Positions 1 to 8,475 of a stretch of 45,457 nt of DNA are shown here, piece by piece (the stretch's first letter is position 1; every line of letters begins with the position of its first letter). The notes beneath the pieces were generated by a model. The model did not search any database. It saw nothing but the letters and a program-made list of their open reading frames with translations, and was not told the DNA's origin. Location of the stretch: the IMG/VR virus record IMGVR_UViG_3300017593_000447, positions 1 through 45,457 of that record; one strand, 5' to 3'. This DNA is from a virus. The translations under genes were made by a program, and so were the position numbers.

Positions 1-26
1 CATGTATCTAATCTCAGTGAGTACCA

Positions 27-518
27 GTGAGCGAGTTGCCGGTGGCCCAGACGCAGGCTCAGGCTGACTGCCCCATCTGCTCAGCAGGTGAACTCGGGGC
101 GACCTGGACGAGGGACCTGTTGGATGGGCGGCGAACGCTGGCCGAAGCCGCCGAGAGGTTTGCCTGTTCCATCGACCAAGTCTGGAGGCACGTCACAGAA
201 CACGAACTCCCTGAATCCGAGCGCCTGGAACTGGACGTCCGGTCCAAGCTCTGGAAGTGCATCCGCATCGCCGAAGACTGGTTAGCCGAGCTCATTATGA
301 CAACGCGTCCGGACTCCAGGACCGTGCGCCAAGTCGTGAGCCTGTTGGGTGAAATCCGCAAGCTACTGGTAGTATCAGCAGAAATTGAAGGTTCGCTCCC
401 TGTACCCGACGTGCAAGTCGTTCAGATTAACAATATCGTCCAAACAGTCGTCGGGGAGTTGTGCCCGGCCTGCCAAGCCAAGGTCCTTAGGGCATTGGAG
501 GTGGCGCACGTTGAATGA
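27..518 (+). CDS. Putative small terminase subunit (TerS)
   Basis: Protein of 163 residues with a GTG start; an in-frame TGA at 18-20 limits any upstream extension. It sits directly before, and overlaps by 8 nt, the recognisable large terminase, which is the usual place of the DNA-recognition subunit. Residues about 37-58 (LAEAAERFACSIDQVWRHV) look like a helix-turn-helix. A CPIC motif near the N-terminus and a CPAC motif near the C-terminus could bind one zinc ion. The middle is helical, as expected for oligomerisation. The role is inferred from position plus the HTH; small terminases are too divergent to recognise by sequence alone. No Shine-Dalgarno (SD) sequence is visible in the 26 bases before it, so the true start could lie outside the window. 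Confidence 0.6.
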   Translation: MSELPVAQTQAQADCPICSAGELGATWTRDLLDGRRTLAEAAERFACSIDQVWRHVTEHELPESERLELDVRSKLWKCIRIAEDWLAELIMTTRPDSRTVRQVVSLLGEIRKLLVVSAEIEGSLPVPDVQVVQINNIVQTVVGELCPACQAKVLRALEVAHVE

Positions 519-1875
519 CTTAAAAATCGCACTGAAACTGCGTCTGGACCCCACCTGGTTTATTGAAGAGGTGGTAGGGGTACAAATGTTCCCGAAGCAA
601 CGTGAAATCATGCAAACCTTCTACTCCCACAACTACCGTGACTTAGTCCTGGCATGTGGTATGCGTGCGGGCAAATCTGCCCTGGCTGCCATGTTCGCAG
701 TCGTTGAATTCGCCCAGCTCCTAACCTTGCCTAACCCACAAGCCCACTTCCACCTACTCCGCTCACAACCCATCACCATCTCCATCGTTTCCACTTCCGA
801 GTCCCAAGCCCTGGATTCCGTCTTTTCCAATGCCCGCACAATGATTGAGGACACCGACTTCTTCACCCAGTTCAACCTCTCAATCCGTGACCTCGAGGTC
901 CGCGACAAATCCAAGAACCTCTCCCTGAAGACCCTGTCCTCCTGGTCCACCACTGCAATTGGCCGCTCCAACAAAACCGTAATCTTAGATGAGGTCTCGA
1001 ACTTCGAACGAACCGCCGGTCGCCGGGGCGCTTGGCAAGTTTACACCAAACTCCGCAAGAGCACCGACACCTTCAAGGACGCTGGCCATACCATCGCTAT
1101 CTCCTCACCCGTGGACCCCAACGACATCATCATGACCCTGTACAAACGCAACGACCCCAAGACCCTCCGTTACCTACTCCCCACCTGGGAAATGAATCCC
1201 AACTACACTGAAGAAGAACTCCGCCGTGAACACCGCTTTGACCTCGCCGCCTTCTACCGAGACTACGCCTGCCAACCCGGTAGCATCTCAGGTCAAATGT
1301 TCCCCGAACCTCTGCACTTCACTCGTACTACCAACGTGCTTACCTCCGAACCTACCGTCCTAACTACCCGTGTCCTTGCCATTGACCCTGCTGTCCGCAA
1401 CGACTCCTTCGGTGTTGCCACCGGTTACATATCCCCTGACAACAAAATCATCGTAGATGGTGTCACCCGCTTCACCCGCGAGCACGACAAACCCTACATC
1501 TCCCCATCCCTTATCCGCGAATACCTCGAACACAAAATCCACACCCTCGGCATCATCACCGTCATCTTCGACACATGGATGTACCCCGAACTCATCGAGT
1601 TTCTCGATAACATGGGCGTTACGCCGGTGCAACATATTGTGAGGAAAGAGGACTATGATAGGTGGAAGGAGTTGGATGCGGCAGGACAGGTTGAGGTAGT
1701 GTGGGACGAGGTGTTGGAGCATGAGACTGAGAACCTGGTGATTGTGAGTGAGAAGAAAGTGGACCATCCACCCCAGGGCAGCAAGGATGTGGCGGATTGT
1801 GTTGCAAATGTCATTTGGTACCTGGCAACTCAGCCCTTGCCTGTCACTGAGGTAGCTGTGTGCCAGGCATTTTAG
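511..1875 (+). CDS. Large terminase subunit (TerL), ATPase-nuclease
   Basis: DNA-packaging motor of 454 residues that translocates DNA into the procapsid and cuts it. The ATPase part shows Walker A GMRAGKSALA (about residues 50-58) and Walker B KTVILDEVSNF (about 155-164). The RNase H-like nuclease part shows the acidic positions VLAIDPAVRN (about 288), TVIFDTW (about 350) and GSKDVADCV (about 422). I chose the TTG start at 511 because GGAGGTGG lies a few bases upstream and translation then couples to terS. A longer reading from 385 would run through most of terS. Synonymous codon choice changes abruptly near 1620, from C-rich (CTC, CGC) to G-rich (TTG, AGG). Confidence 0.93.
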   Translation: MNDLKIALKLRLDPTWFIEEVVGVQMFPKQREIMQTFYSHNYRDLVLACGMRAGKSALAAMFAVVEFAQLLTLPNPQAHFHLLRSQPITISIVSTSESQALDSVFSNARTMIEDTDFFTQFNLSIRDLEVRDKSKNLSLKTLSSWSTTAIGRSNKTVILDEVSNFERTAGRRGAWQVYTKLRKSTDTFKDAGHTIAISSPVDPNDIIMTLYKRNDPKTLRYLLPTWEMNPNYTEEELRREHRFDLAAFYRDYACQPGSISGQMFPEPLHFTRTTNVLTSEPTVLTTRVLAIDPAVRNDSFGVATGYISPDNKIIVDGVTRFTREHDKPYISPSLIREYLEHKIHTLGIITVIFDTWMYPELIEFLDNMGVTPVQHIVRKEDYDRWKELDAAGQVEVVWDEVLEHETENLVIVSEKKVDHPPQGSKDVADCVANVIWYLATQPLPVTEVAVCQAF

Positions 1876-1887
1876 GAGGTGGTCGGT

Positions 1888-3300
1888 ATGTTTGCCAAGC
1901 TGGCCAAGTGGTTCGTGAAGTTGGCTGGTGTAACTAGCCCGGTGACCGAAGCCCAGAGCATTGGGTCTGAACTCGTGAAGACCCTCGTCGAGCGTAGCAA
2001 CTTCTCCAGCCTGCATCCCTTCCAAGCCTACAGTCTCCTATACCACGACGAACCTGACATCGGGGGTGCAATCGACCGTCTCTCCACACTCGTAGCCCAA
2101 TCCTACCGCGGTGTTAGCCTCACCGACTTCACCGGTTCCGACGCCGAGGTCCGTTGCCTTGAGCTCGCCAGCTCCATTTCCCAGTCCCTCCGCTTCCCCT
2201 CACTCATCGAGCAGTGGACCGAAGGCCTACTCACATATGGCAACGTCTTCATCCGCAAGAAAGACCTCTACACCCTCCCCATCGAACACATAACCCTGCG
2301 CCCCCGGACCCTCGATTCCCTCACCGAAACCATCACTACCGCGGAAATCCTCTACCTCAACGAAGGTGACACTACCCACGAACAAACCTACCCCTACAAG
2401 GACATCTACCACCTCAAGTTCAAGGACACTCCCATCTACTTCACCGACATCAAAGGTCGCCCTACCTACTCCCTCTACTCCCCGTCTCCCCTCTCACGCC
2501 TCCTCCTCACTACCTGGTGGAAACGCCAAACCATGATTATCGATGTCCTATGGCGGTGGCGAATGGTGCCCCATGAGCACCACAAAATCTCCTCCTCCCT
2601 CTTCGACATCTCCCGCTACTCCGGTACCATCGAGGAGCGCCGCCAGAAAGCAACCCAGGATGCCCAGAACACCATCCGAGATTACATCACCAAACTCAAG
2701 ACCCAGGCCCCTGACCAGGGCTACGTGACCACAGACAACATTGAAATCGGGGTCGTAGAATCAAAGACCAAGTTCCTGGAGTCCAACGAGTTGTTAGCCC
2801 AGCTCGACGAGAAAGTCTGGCAAGCCCTGAACCTCCCCGAGTCCACTGTTTCTGGTCGTGCCCGTGGGTCCTATGCCAGTGAGTTGGTGAGTAGTAGTTT
2901 CGTAGGCATTAAGGTCTCAGCACTCATGACAAAGATTGAGCCTGTGTTACTGGATATCTTGAAACGTCGCATCAAGATGGTGGATGCATCCCTACCATAC
3001 GATAAGTTAAGATTGGAGTATGGGTTTGAGTTGGAGGCCGCTAAGATTGAGAAGTTCAGGGCGGCGAGCATCATGGCGAGTCTTGGGGCGTTTACCCTTG
3101 AGGAGATTAGGGCACGGGCTGGGTACCCCGCGGAGGTCAGGGGCAAGTTATTCAAAATTCCCACGACCCGTCCTCCAGGGTCTAAAGCCCCAGGTGATGT
3201 GTTGAGGGATGTTCAGCGGGGTACCGAACCTGAGATTGAGACGCCATGGAGTGAGGATGAGCATAGTGTTAGTTGGCGTAAGACGAAGGAGGTAAGGTAG
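1888..3300 (+). CDS. Portal protein
   Basis: Protein of 470 residues placed right after terL, as portals are. The ATG at 1888 follows TAGGAGGTGG with proper spacing. Sequence features fit an SPP1/HK97-like portal: an N-terminal helical part (VTEAQSIGSELVKTLVERS), a central stretch mentioning bilayered strands and a 'DIYHLKFK' segment, a stem region (GTIEERRQKATQDAQNTIRDYI), then 'LPESTVSGRARGSYASELVSS', similar to the portal motif that precedes the crown helix. The dodecameric portal is the vertex through which DNA enters and to which the tail binds. Codon use is C-rich from about 2000 to 2870 and G-rich afterwards. Confidence 0.85.
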   Translation: MFAKLAKWFVKLAGVTSPVTEAQSIGSELVKTLVERSNFSSLHPFQAYSLLYHDEPDIGGAIDRLSTLVAQSYRGVSLTDFTGSDAEVRCLELASSISQSLRFPSLIEQWTEGLLTYGNVFIRKKDLYTLPIEHITLRPRTLDSLTETITTAEILYLNEGDTTHEQTYPYKDIYHLKFKDTPIYFTDIKGRPTYSLYSPSPLSRLLLTTWWKRQTMIIDVLWRWRMVPHEHHKISSSLFDISRYSGTIEERRQKATQDAQNTIRDYITKLKTQAPDQGYVTTDNIEIGVVESKTKFLESNELLAQLDEKVWQALNLPESTVSGRARGSYASELVSSSFVGIKVSALMTKIEPVLLDILKRRIKMVDASLPYDKLRLEYGFELEAAKIEKFRAASIMASLGAFTLEEIRARAGYPAEVRGKLFKIPTTRPPGSKAPGDVLRDVQRGTEPEIETPWSEDEHSVSWRKTKEVR

Positions 3301-3331
3301 TTATGGTCAAAAAGCTTAGGAGGTGATGTGA

Positions 3332-3730
3332 ATGGGTAGTTTCTCGAACTATTTGGAAAACAAGCTGTTGGACCACATATTTATGAAGACGGCGTTTTCA
3401 CAGCCGTCATACATATATGTGGCGTTGAGCACAGCAGACCCGGGAGAGGACGGCAGTGGTCTCAATGAACCGTCTGGTAACGGCTACGCGAGGGTGCAGA
3501 CCAGTGGGTCAGATTGGAACAATGCATCTGGTGGTCACATCGACAATGCGACCGATATAGAGTTCCCAGAGGCCACTGGCGATTGGGGCACTATCACACA
3601 TTTTGCCCTGATGGACGCAGAGTCAGGTGGAAACATGTTGGCGTATGGGTCGCTGAGTCAGTCCAAGACGATAAGTGCGGGAGACACAGCCAAGTTTAAG
3701 GCTGGGGACTTGGATGTCACATTAGACTAA
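3332..3730 (+). CDS. Tail-fibre/virion-associated protein of a common phage family
   Basis: Protein of 132 residues behind a textbook SD (TTAGGAGGTGATG). The N-terminal pattern NYLENKLLDHIF followed by IYVALSTADPGEDGSGLNEP and then GYARV is one I know from many phage proteins annotated as tail fibre or virion proteins. No enzymatic motif is visible. It opens the accessory block between portal and capsid, which also holds DUF2341 and adhesin-like genes, so a surface or fibre role is likely but inferred. Confidence 0.6.
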   Translation: MGSFSNYLENKLLDHIFMKTAFSQPSYIYVALSTADPGEDGSGLNEPSGNGYARVQTSGSDWNNASGGHIDNATDIEFPEATGDWGTITHFALMDAESGGNMLAYGSLSQSKTISAGDTAKFKAGDLDVTLD

Positions 3731-3760
3731 GCCCCCCGGGTATAACGTTCAGATGGAGCC

Positions 3761-4054
3761 ATGGAAACAGTATATCTGGACCGTGATAATGTTATAGATT
3801 TGCAATTGCTGGTAGACAATGAGCCAGTAGACCTGAGCGGTGTGACTCGCATGGACCTGGTGTTCGATGAAACAGTCATATCGTCCGATGACTACCCCGA
3901 TGTCTTTGATTGGACCATAGGTAATGGTGTTGTGCGTATTAAGTTGTATGGGATGAACATTGAACAAAGATACTATGATGCTCAACTCATTGTGTATGAT
4001 GACTCTACACCCCATGGTATAGTTTGGGGCATTATACCCATTTTGGTGAAGTAA
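3761..4054 (+). CDS. Small virion-associated protein, unknown function
   Basis: Protein of 97 residues, start at an ATG that follows a weak TGGAG SD. It is beta-strand rich and acidic. The layout (a strand VDLSGVTRMDLVF, then an acidic turn, then VVRIKLYGMNIEQRYYDAQLIVYD and a hydrophobic end IVWGIIPILVK) resembles the N-terminal domain of phage baseplate-upper or fibre-adaptor proteins (BppU-like), but the similarity is only by pattern. It ends 1 nt before the DUF2341 fibre gene and probably is co-translated with it. Confidence 0.55.
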   Translation: METVYLDRDNVIDLQLLVDNEPVDLSGVTRMDLVFDETVISSDDYPDVFDWTIGNGVVRIKLYGMNIEQRYYDAQLIVYDDSTPHGIVWGIIPILVK

Positions 4055-4055
4055 C

Positions 4056-5819
4056 ATGGGCTGGCTGAGTGGTTGGGAGTACAGGAAGAAAATCACCATA
4101 CAAGGACAATCTGGCGTGGGTACCAACTACGCGGTACACCTGAAGATTGGGTCATCGTCAGGTGGTGACTTTCACCTTGAGGGTCACTGTCAGAACTTCC
4201 CACACGACATACGGTTTACTAGGTCGGACGGTGAGACCGAACTCAAATACTGGATAGAAGACCTGGGTGCTGACCCAATAGATGTGTGGGTGAAGATTCC
4301 AGATAGCCTGGACAGCAATGTTGACATTTATGTGTATTATGGTAGGAGTGGTGTACAGACCACCAGAAACGGTGATGATACCTTCGACTTCTTCGATGAC
4401 TTTGAAGGTGACAGCGTCGACACCAACAAGTGGATTGACTCTGCGTTCGATGGTGAGGTCGCAGATAGTAAGCTCAGAATCAAACCCTACACTGGCTACA
4501 ACTCCAATGTGCTGTCTCTTACATGTTTCCAAAAACCAAAGCAACTCGTCTTCAAGGGCTTCCTTCGTGCCGAATCCAACCGCTGGGACCACGCCGGTTT
4601 TAACCGCATGATTAAGGACTGCGACAACTCCGAGGCCAATGTTGCCTGCTACAACTACATCGATGCCTACGGCAGATGTGCCTCCATCGCAAACACCGAG
4701 GACGGGACCCGCTACTGCAACTACGTTCACCCTGCCTGGGACTCTGCGGTATGGCGACGGTACCACATTAAGTGGAAGGACGGTGACGTTGGTTTTTGGC
4801 TGACACCCTCCTCCCAATGGTACCACTTCACAGAACACACACCCGCCGGTTGCATGCGCGTCCGCCTCGGTAGTCGTCGCGAATCGGGAGCACCCGATAC
4901 CTACACCGAGATAGACTGGGTGTTCGTCGCTCCTTACCATGACCCCGAACCAACATTTAGTTCTGCCTCTTCCGAAGAGCACTGTGCCGAACTGGCCGGT
5001 ACCTCCGACGCCTCCTCATCTCTTCTGGGCACCGCCAAACGCATCCGTAACTACTCTGGCATTTCCTCCGCCCTCGTAACCATCACCGCCCCTCTCTCCC
5101 TCCTCTGGTCCCTGTCCGCCTCTTCCCCCGCCCAATCCACAACCTCCTCCATCCTCTCCATTACCTTCCCCCTCTCCGGTTCCTCATCCGCCAGTTCCAC
5201 CACATCCTCAGTCCTCAAACCTTTCCGTTCCCTCAGCGCAACTTCCCAAGCATCCCTCTCTACCCAAGCCCTCCTCTCCCCTCTCCGTCGCCTCCTTGGT
5301 AGCTCATCCGCCATCTCATCTACCCAAGCACCCCTCTCCCTCCTCTACATCCTCTCCGGCATCACCCCCTCCCAATCCACAACCACCGCCCACCTCTTCC
5401 GATGCTTCAGCCTCACCAGTCAAATCCCCGCGACCTCCGTTTGCTCCGGTACCCTCTCCCCCGTCCGCTCCCTCCTCGCCAGCTCATCACCCTTCTCTAC
5501 CACCCAAGCCTCCCTCCACCAATCCTTCTCCCTCTCAGGCTACTCCTCTTCAACTACCACCCTCTCCGGTACCTTGTACCCTGTTACCTTCATTTCAGGT
5601 TCCTTCTCTTCCTCCTCATCTACACAAGGTCTCTTGCATCGTTTCCGTTCCCTCAGCTCAATATGCCCCTGCTCCTCTACCCTTACTGGTTCCATTACTC
5701 ATACTTTCAAACTTCAAAACCTTACTAACCTTCACACCAAGTCCCTCGTCACTCTCAGCATCCAATCCACTACACCGCGTCACACATCCGTAATCACGTC
5801 TCGGAGGTCCATCAGATGA
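4056..5819 (+). CDS. DUF2341-domain fibre protein with Ser/Thr-rich repeat tail
   Basis: Protein of 587 residues. The first 110 or so residues (EYRKKITIQGQ, HDIRFTRSDGETELKYWIED, DVWVKIP, IYVYYG) match the DUF2341 pattern, a beta-sandwich domain common in archaeal surface proteins. Residues about 110-300 continue as a lectin/LamG-like beta domain (FFDDFEGDSVDTNKW). From about residue 310 the chain turns into 8-9 degenerate repeats of roughly 30 residues built from a Ser/Thr cluster (such as GSSSASSTTSS), a Leu/Pro/Arg strand (LSPLRSL) and a Gly. That architecture fits a fibrous stalk with an adhesin head, so I read it as a host-binding fibre. The repeat region has strongly C-rich codons. The end overlaps the next gene (ATGA). 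Confidence 0.7.
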   Translation: MGWLSGWEYRKKITIQGQSGVGTNYAVHLKIGSSSGGDFHLEGHCQNFPHDIRFTRSDGETELKYWIEDLGADPIDVWVKIPDSLDSNVDIYVYYGRSGVQTTRNGDDTFDFFDDFEGDSVDTNKWIDSAFDGEVADSKLRIKPYTGYNSNVLSLTCFQKPKQLVFKGFLRAESNRWDHAGFNRMIKDCDNSEANVACYNYIDAYGRCASIANTEDGTRYCNYVHPAWDSAVWRRYHIKWKDGDVGFWLTPSSQWYHFTEHTPAGCMRVRLGSRRESGAPDTYTEIDWVFVAPYHDPEPTFSSASSEEHCAELAGTSDASSSLLGTAKRIRNYSGISSALVTITAPLSLLWSLSASSPAQSTTSSILSITFPLSGSSSASSTTSSVLKPFRSLSATSQASLSTQALLSPLRRLLGSSSAISSTQAPLSLLYILSGITPSQSTTTAHLFRCFSLTSQIPATSVCSGTLSPVRSLLASSSPFSTTQASLHQSFSLSGYSSSTTTLSGTLYPVTFISGSFSSSSSTQGLLHRFRSLSSICPCSSTLTGSITHTFKLQNLTNLHTKSLVTLSIQSTTPRHTSVITSRRSIR

Positions 5820-6070
5820 GTGGGTATAGTTGGGATAGGAGGTATATAAGGAAATTATTGGGTGGTGTGTGCATAGTGAGTGGTAGTTTCTTGTTGTTGG
5901 AGCACTTGTTTACGTTTGGTCACTTTGACATTGAGGTGTTGGGTCACGAGTACTATGGCCTGGTGCTCATTGTGTTTGGGTTTCTACTCAACGTGGATTG
6001 GAGGCAGTTGCGGGATATACGCTCAGTAAGAGATGTCTTTGATGAGGGTCAACGCAAGCATAGGAAGTAA
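5816..6070 (+). CDS. Small two-TM membrane protein
   Basis: Protein of 84 residues whose ATG overlaps the stop of the preceding fibre gene. Two hydrophobic segments are visible, LLGGVCIVSGSFLLLEHLF (about 14-32) and YYGLVLIVFGFLLNV (about 44-58), with charged ends (a Lys/Arg-rich N-terminus and an RKHRK C-terminus). It could be holin-like or a membrane-anchoring accessory protein; nothing decides between these. The base composition switches sharply from C-rich to G-rich at this gene's start. Confidence 0.55.
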   Translation: MSGYSWDRRYIRKLLGGVCIVSGSFLLLEHLFTFGHFDIEVLGHEYYGLVLIVFGFLLNVDWRQLRDIRSVRDVFDEGQRKHRK

Positions 6071-6108
6071 CTTATGTTATGCTCACACAAGCATAGGAGG
6101 TGATGTGT

Positions 6109-6246
6109 ATGCCACATGGCAATGGAACTGGACCCATAGGCTGGGGTGCCCGTGATGGTCGAGGTCGTCGGCTTGGTGGCCGAGGCCAAAGTTCGACTAA
6201 GCGGGGCTCTGGCAAGAAGACGGGTGGAAAGAAAGGTAGTTGTTAA
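6109..6246 (+). CDS. Gly/Arg-rich 45-residue protein, DUF5320-like start
   Basis: A short gene behind an excellent SD (ATAGGAGGTGATG). It encodes 45 residues starting MPHGNGTGPIGWGARDGRG and continuing as a basic Gly/Arg/Lys/Ser tail ending GKKGSC. The N-terminus resembles the DUF5320 pattern (MP-x-G-D/N-x-TGP-x-G) of small archaeal and bacterial proteins. The function is unknown. The chain is probably disordered and nucleic-acid or surface binding by charge; that is inference. It lies between a membrane protein and an adhesin-like gene. Confidence 0.6.
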   Translation: MPHGNGTGPIGWGARDGRGRRLGGRGQSSTKRGSGKKTGGKKGSC

Positions 6247-6265
6247 GCACTGGAGGTGAGGCGTA

Positions 6266-7678
6266 GTGGGTATCAGTTATGACCCAGGAGCTAATTGTAT
6301 TACTGTAGTTGGGTATTCTGAGGATGCGCCATGTACATTTGAGGACATCTACCAGGCTGACAAAGCCGGTACTCTTACACTCATAAACCGTGATGGCATC
6401 ACCGGCGTTGATACTGACCCTGTGGACAACTCGTACCCACTACGCCCCGCCGATGAGATGGTGATGGGTGGAGCGAAGCACGATTTGTGGGTTACAATTG
6501 AGAATTGGAGTGGGTTTACGGATGCTACCATTCGCTTGATAGGAAAGGATGAGGCAGGTAATGACCAGACAGAGGATATCGTGGTCACAGGTAACGGGAC
6601 ATATTATTCGGATGAGTTGTGGACTGAACTGACACAGACGCAGGTAGTGGGTGTGAATGGCAGTGGAAGTTTTGATTATAGTGTGGTGCAGGGGCAGTGG
6701 GGTGTGGTGAGTAAACAAAATGATAATCAGTATGAGTTTAGATGCAAATTGACTATTGCTCATAAAGGCATTGAAACCTGGCTTATAGATACAAATAAAA
6801 TGGTCTATGAGGATGTTGGCATGTTCTTGGAAATAAGGAAGAATGGACATGTTAGGTTCGGAAAAGTAATTGATTCTGAGAAGAAGATGACATCTGGAGG
6901 TTGTTTTATACATGCAAAGAAACAAAATACTTACATAGTTCACGTGTTTCAGTATGCTTCTCTTGAACTTTATTCTACCACACTTTCTGCTGGAGGTAGA
7001 GTATTCTTTGGTACTGCTCCAAACTGTCAAACAAAAATATGGAATTGTAATTTTGAACACATAGATTTCTCTGGGAATCCAGTACAAATGGATGTTTATC
7101 GTCTTTACTTTGTTCATTCACATTACGGTTTAAGGGGTATATTTACTACCGCAGAGGACATTCGCCTTGCTAAAGTAGATTATGCAACAACATGGATAAA
7201 TCAGCACGAACCTATAGTGATGAAGAAAATAGTGACAGACAAAGAAGAACAAAATAGTTTTTATCTTGCGTCTTCCACTGCCGATTTGTACTTCATAGAC
7301 ACTGATTGGAAATGGGTAGGAGCTTTTTGGGATGCATCATCAAAAGTGTATCGTCAATACACATTCAACCTGAAAGTCGTAGATAAAGCAGAAAATCCAA
7401 TACCCAACGCATCCGTAAAAATCTGGGACAAAAACAACACCCTCGTTGTAGACGAAACCACCGATGCCAACGGCGAAATACCCGAACAAACACTCACCTA
7501 CGGCTACTTTGACCAGGACCATTGGGACACTCCCGTGATGCAAACCCCGCATACCCTACTTATTGCGGCGCCAGGTTTCGAGTCTTACCGTCTCTCATTC
7601 GTTATCGACAGACCGACAGTTTGGAAAGTCAAGCTGTCCCGTAAGCCTGTGTGTGTTGACCAGGAGGTGATGATATGA
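6266..7678 (+). CDS. Large adhesin/tail-fibre-like beta protein
   Basis: Protein of 470 residues with a GTG start after TGGAGGTGAG. The N-terminal 150 residues and the C-terminal 120 residues have ordinary composition; the centre (about 6700-7360) is AT-rich and beta-strand rich. The C-terminal part (YTFNLKVVDKAENPIPNAS, KIWDKNNTLVVDETTDANG) matches a carboxypeptidase-regulatory-like/CNA-B type Ig fold, often found on surface adhesins. I read it as a receptor-binding or spike component whose central module was exchanged. The stop overlaps the next gene's ATG. Confidence 0.6.
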   Translation: MGISYDPGANCITVVGYSEDAPCTFEDIYQADKAGTLTLINRDGITGVDTDPVDNSYPLRPADEMVMGGAKHDLWVTIENWSGFTDATIRLIGKDEAGNDQTEDIVVTGNGTYYSDELWTELTQTQVVGVNGSGSFDYSVVQGQWGVVSKQNDNQYEFRCKLTIAHKGIETWLIDTNKMVYEDVGMFLEIRKNGHVRFGKVIDSEKKMTSGGCFIHAKKQNTYIVHVFQYASLELYSTTLSAGGRVFFGTAPNCQTKIWNCNFEHIDFSGNPVQMDVYRLYFVHSHYGLRGIFTTAEDIRLAKVDYATTWINQHEPIVMKKIVTDKEEQNSFYLASSTADLYFIDTDWKWVGAFWDASSKVYRQYTFNLKVVDKAENPIPNASVKIWDKNNTLVVDETTDANGEIPEQTLTYGYFDQDHWDTPVMQTPHTLLIAAPGFESYRLSFVIDRPTVWKVKLSRKPVCVDQEVMI

Positions 7679-8475
7679 GATATCTGAAGACTGAGTCCAC
7701 GTATATTTTGGGTGCCTTTTCATCGGGTGACTCTGTGACCATCTCTGTGTATAGGTTATCTGACAACACAAAGGTTGTGAACTCCGATTCATGTGATGAA
7801 ATTGGGACTACAGGCAAGTTTAAGTATTTGTTCTCTACAACTGTGAGTGACAAGACCGAGTTCCTGTGGGTCATGACTAATGGAACTGAAGAACAATGCG
7901 GTAAGATAATCTTGGGTGGCTGGCCCAATGAGATATGTGACAAACTGCCCGATGACTTTATAGCGGGGAGTGGTGATAAGATGTCGTTGGAGAGTAAGCA
8001 CGGGAGTGGGAGCTGGGAAGGTACTACACCAGAAGACATTGACGCGTTGTTATCGGAGAAGCATGGTACTGGTCCCTGGACAGGTGGCGGGGGTGGTGGA
8101 GGCGCAGGTTGTGTATGGTATCCTCAGGATAAGGAGGAGGTGCTCAAGATTTTAGGTGACCTGAGTGAGAGTAGTAGCAGGGAACTACAACTTCTTGGTA
8201 GCATCCAGTCACTGGTTCAGGAGCTCCGTAATTCTGTCGAGGCACGGGCTGAGGCTTTGGGTGCTGTGGTATCGAAGATTAAAGTGCCTACGGTGAACCA
8301 GATTAGAGCACTATTGAGTGAACTCCCCGAGCCTGTGACGGTGGACCAGATAGTTGAGGTATCGAGGAAGTTGGATGATATTACCCAGATGGTAGTACGG
8401 TTACTGAGGGATGAAGATATTGATGAGTTAATAGGAGGTGATGACGATGAGACCATTGCTGGTGGAATACAATAA
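7675..8475 (+). CDS. Virion protein with HGxGxW motifs, Gly linker and coiled coil
   Basis: Protein of 266 residues coupled to the upstream gene by ATGA overlap. Residues 1-90 form a beta-rich domain. Then come two copies of a motif, LESKHGSGSWEG and LSEKHGTGPWTG, of a type I know from phage baseplate and fibre proteins. A run of glycines follows (about residues 139-146). The C-terminal half is helical and coiled-coil-like (SSRELQLLGSIQSLVQELR, AEALGAVVSKIK), suited to trimerisation. The last 29 nt overlap the start of the ligase polyprotein, so the two may be translationally coupled. Confidence 0.55.
   Translation: MRYLKTESTYILGAFSSGDSVTISVYRLSDNTKVVNSDSCDEIGTTGKFKYLFSTTVSDKTEFLWVMTNGTEEQCGKIILGGWPNEICDKLPDDFIAGSGDKMSLESKHGSGSWEGTTPEDIDALLSEKHGTGPWTGGGGGGGAGCVWYPQDKEEVLKILGDLSESSSRELQLLGSIQSLVQELRNSVEARAEALGAVVSKIKVPTVNQIRALLSELPEPVTVDQIVEVSRKLDDITQMVVRLLRDEDIDELIGGDDDETIAGGIQ

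Noticed and set aside
385-510. N-terminal extension of terL to 385
   Set aside because: It would run through most of terS; the TTG at 511 has a good SD and gives normal overlap.
5296-5793. Proline/Ser-rich ORF in another frame of the fibre gene
   Set aside because: A shadow of the C-rich Ser/Thr repeat codons; it has no start signal and its sequence is low complexity.
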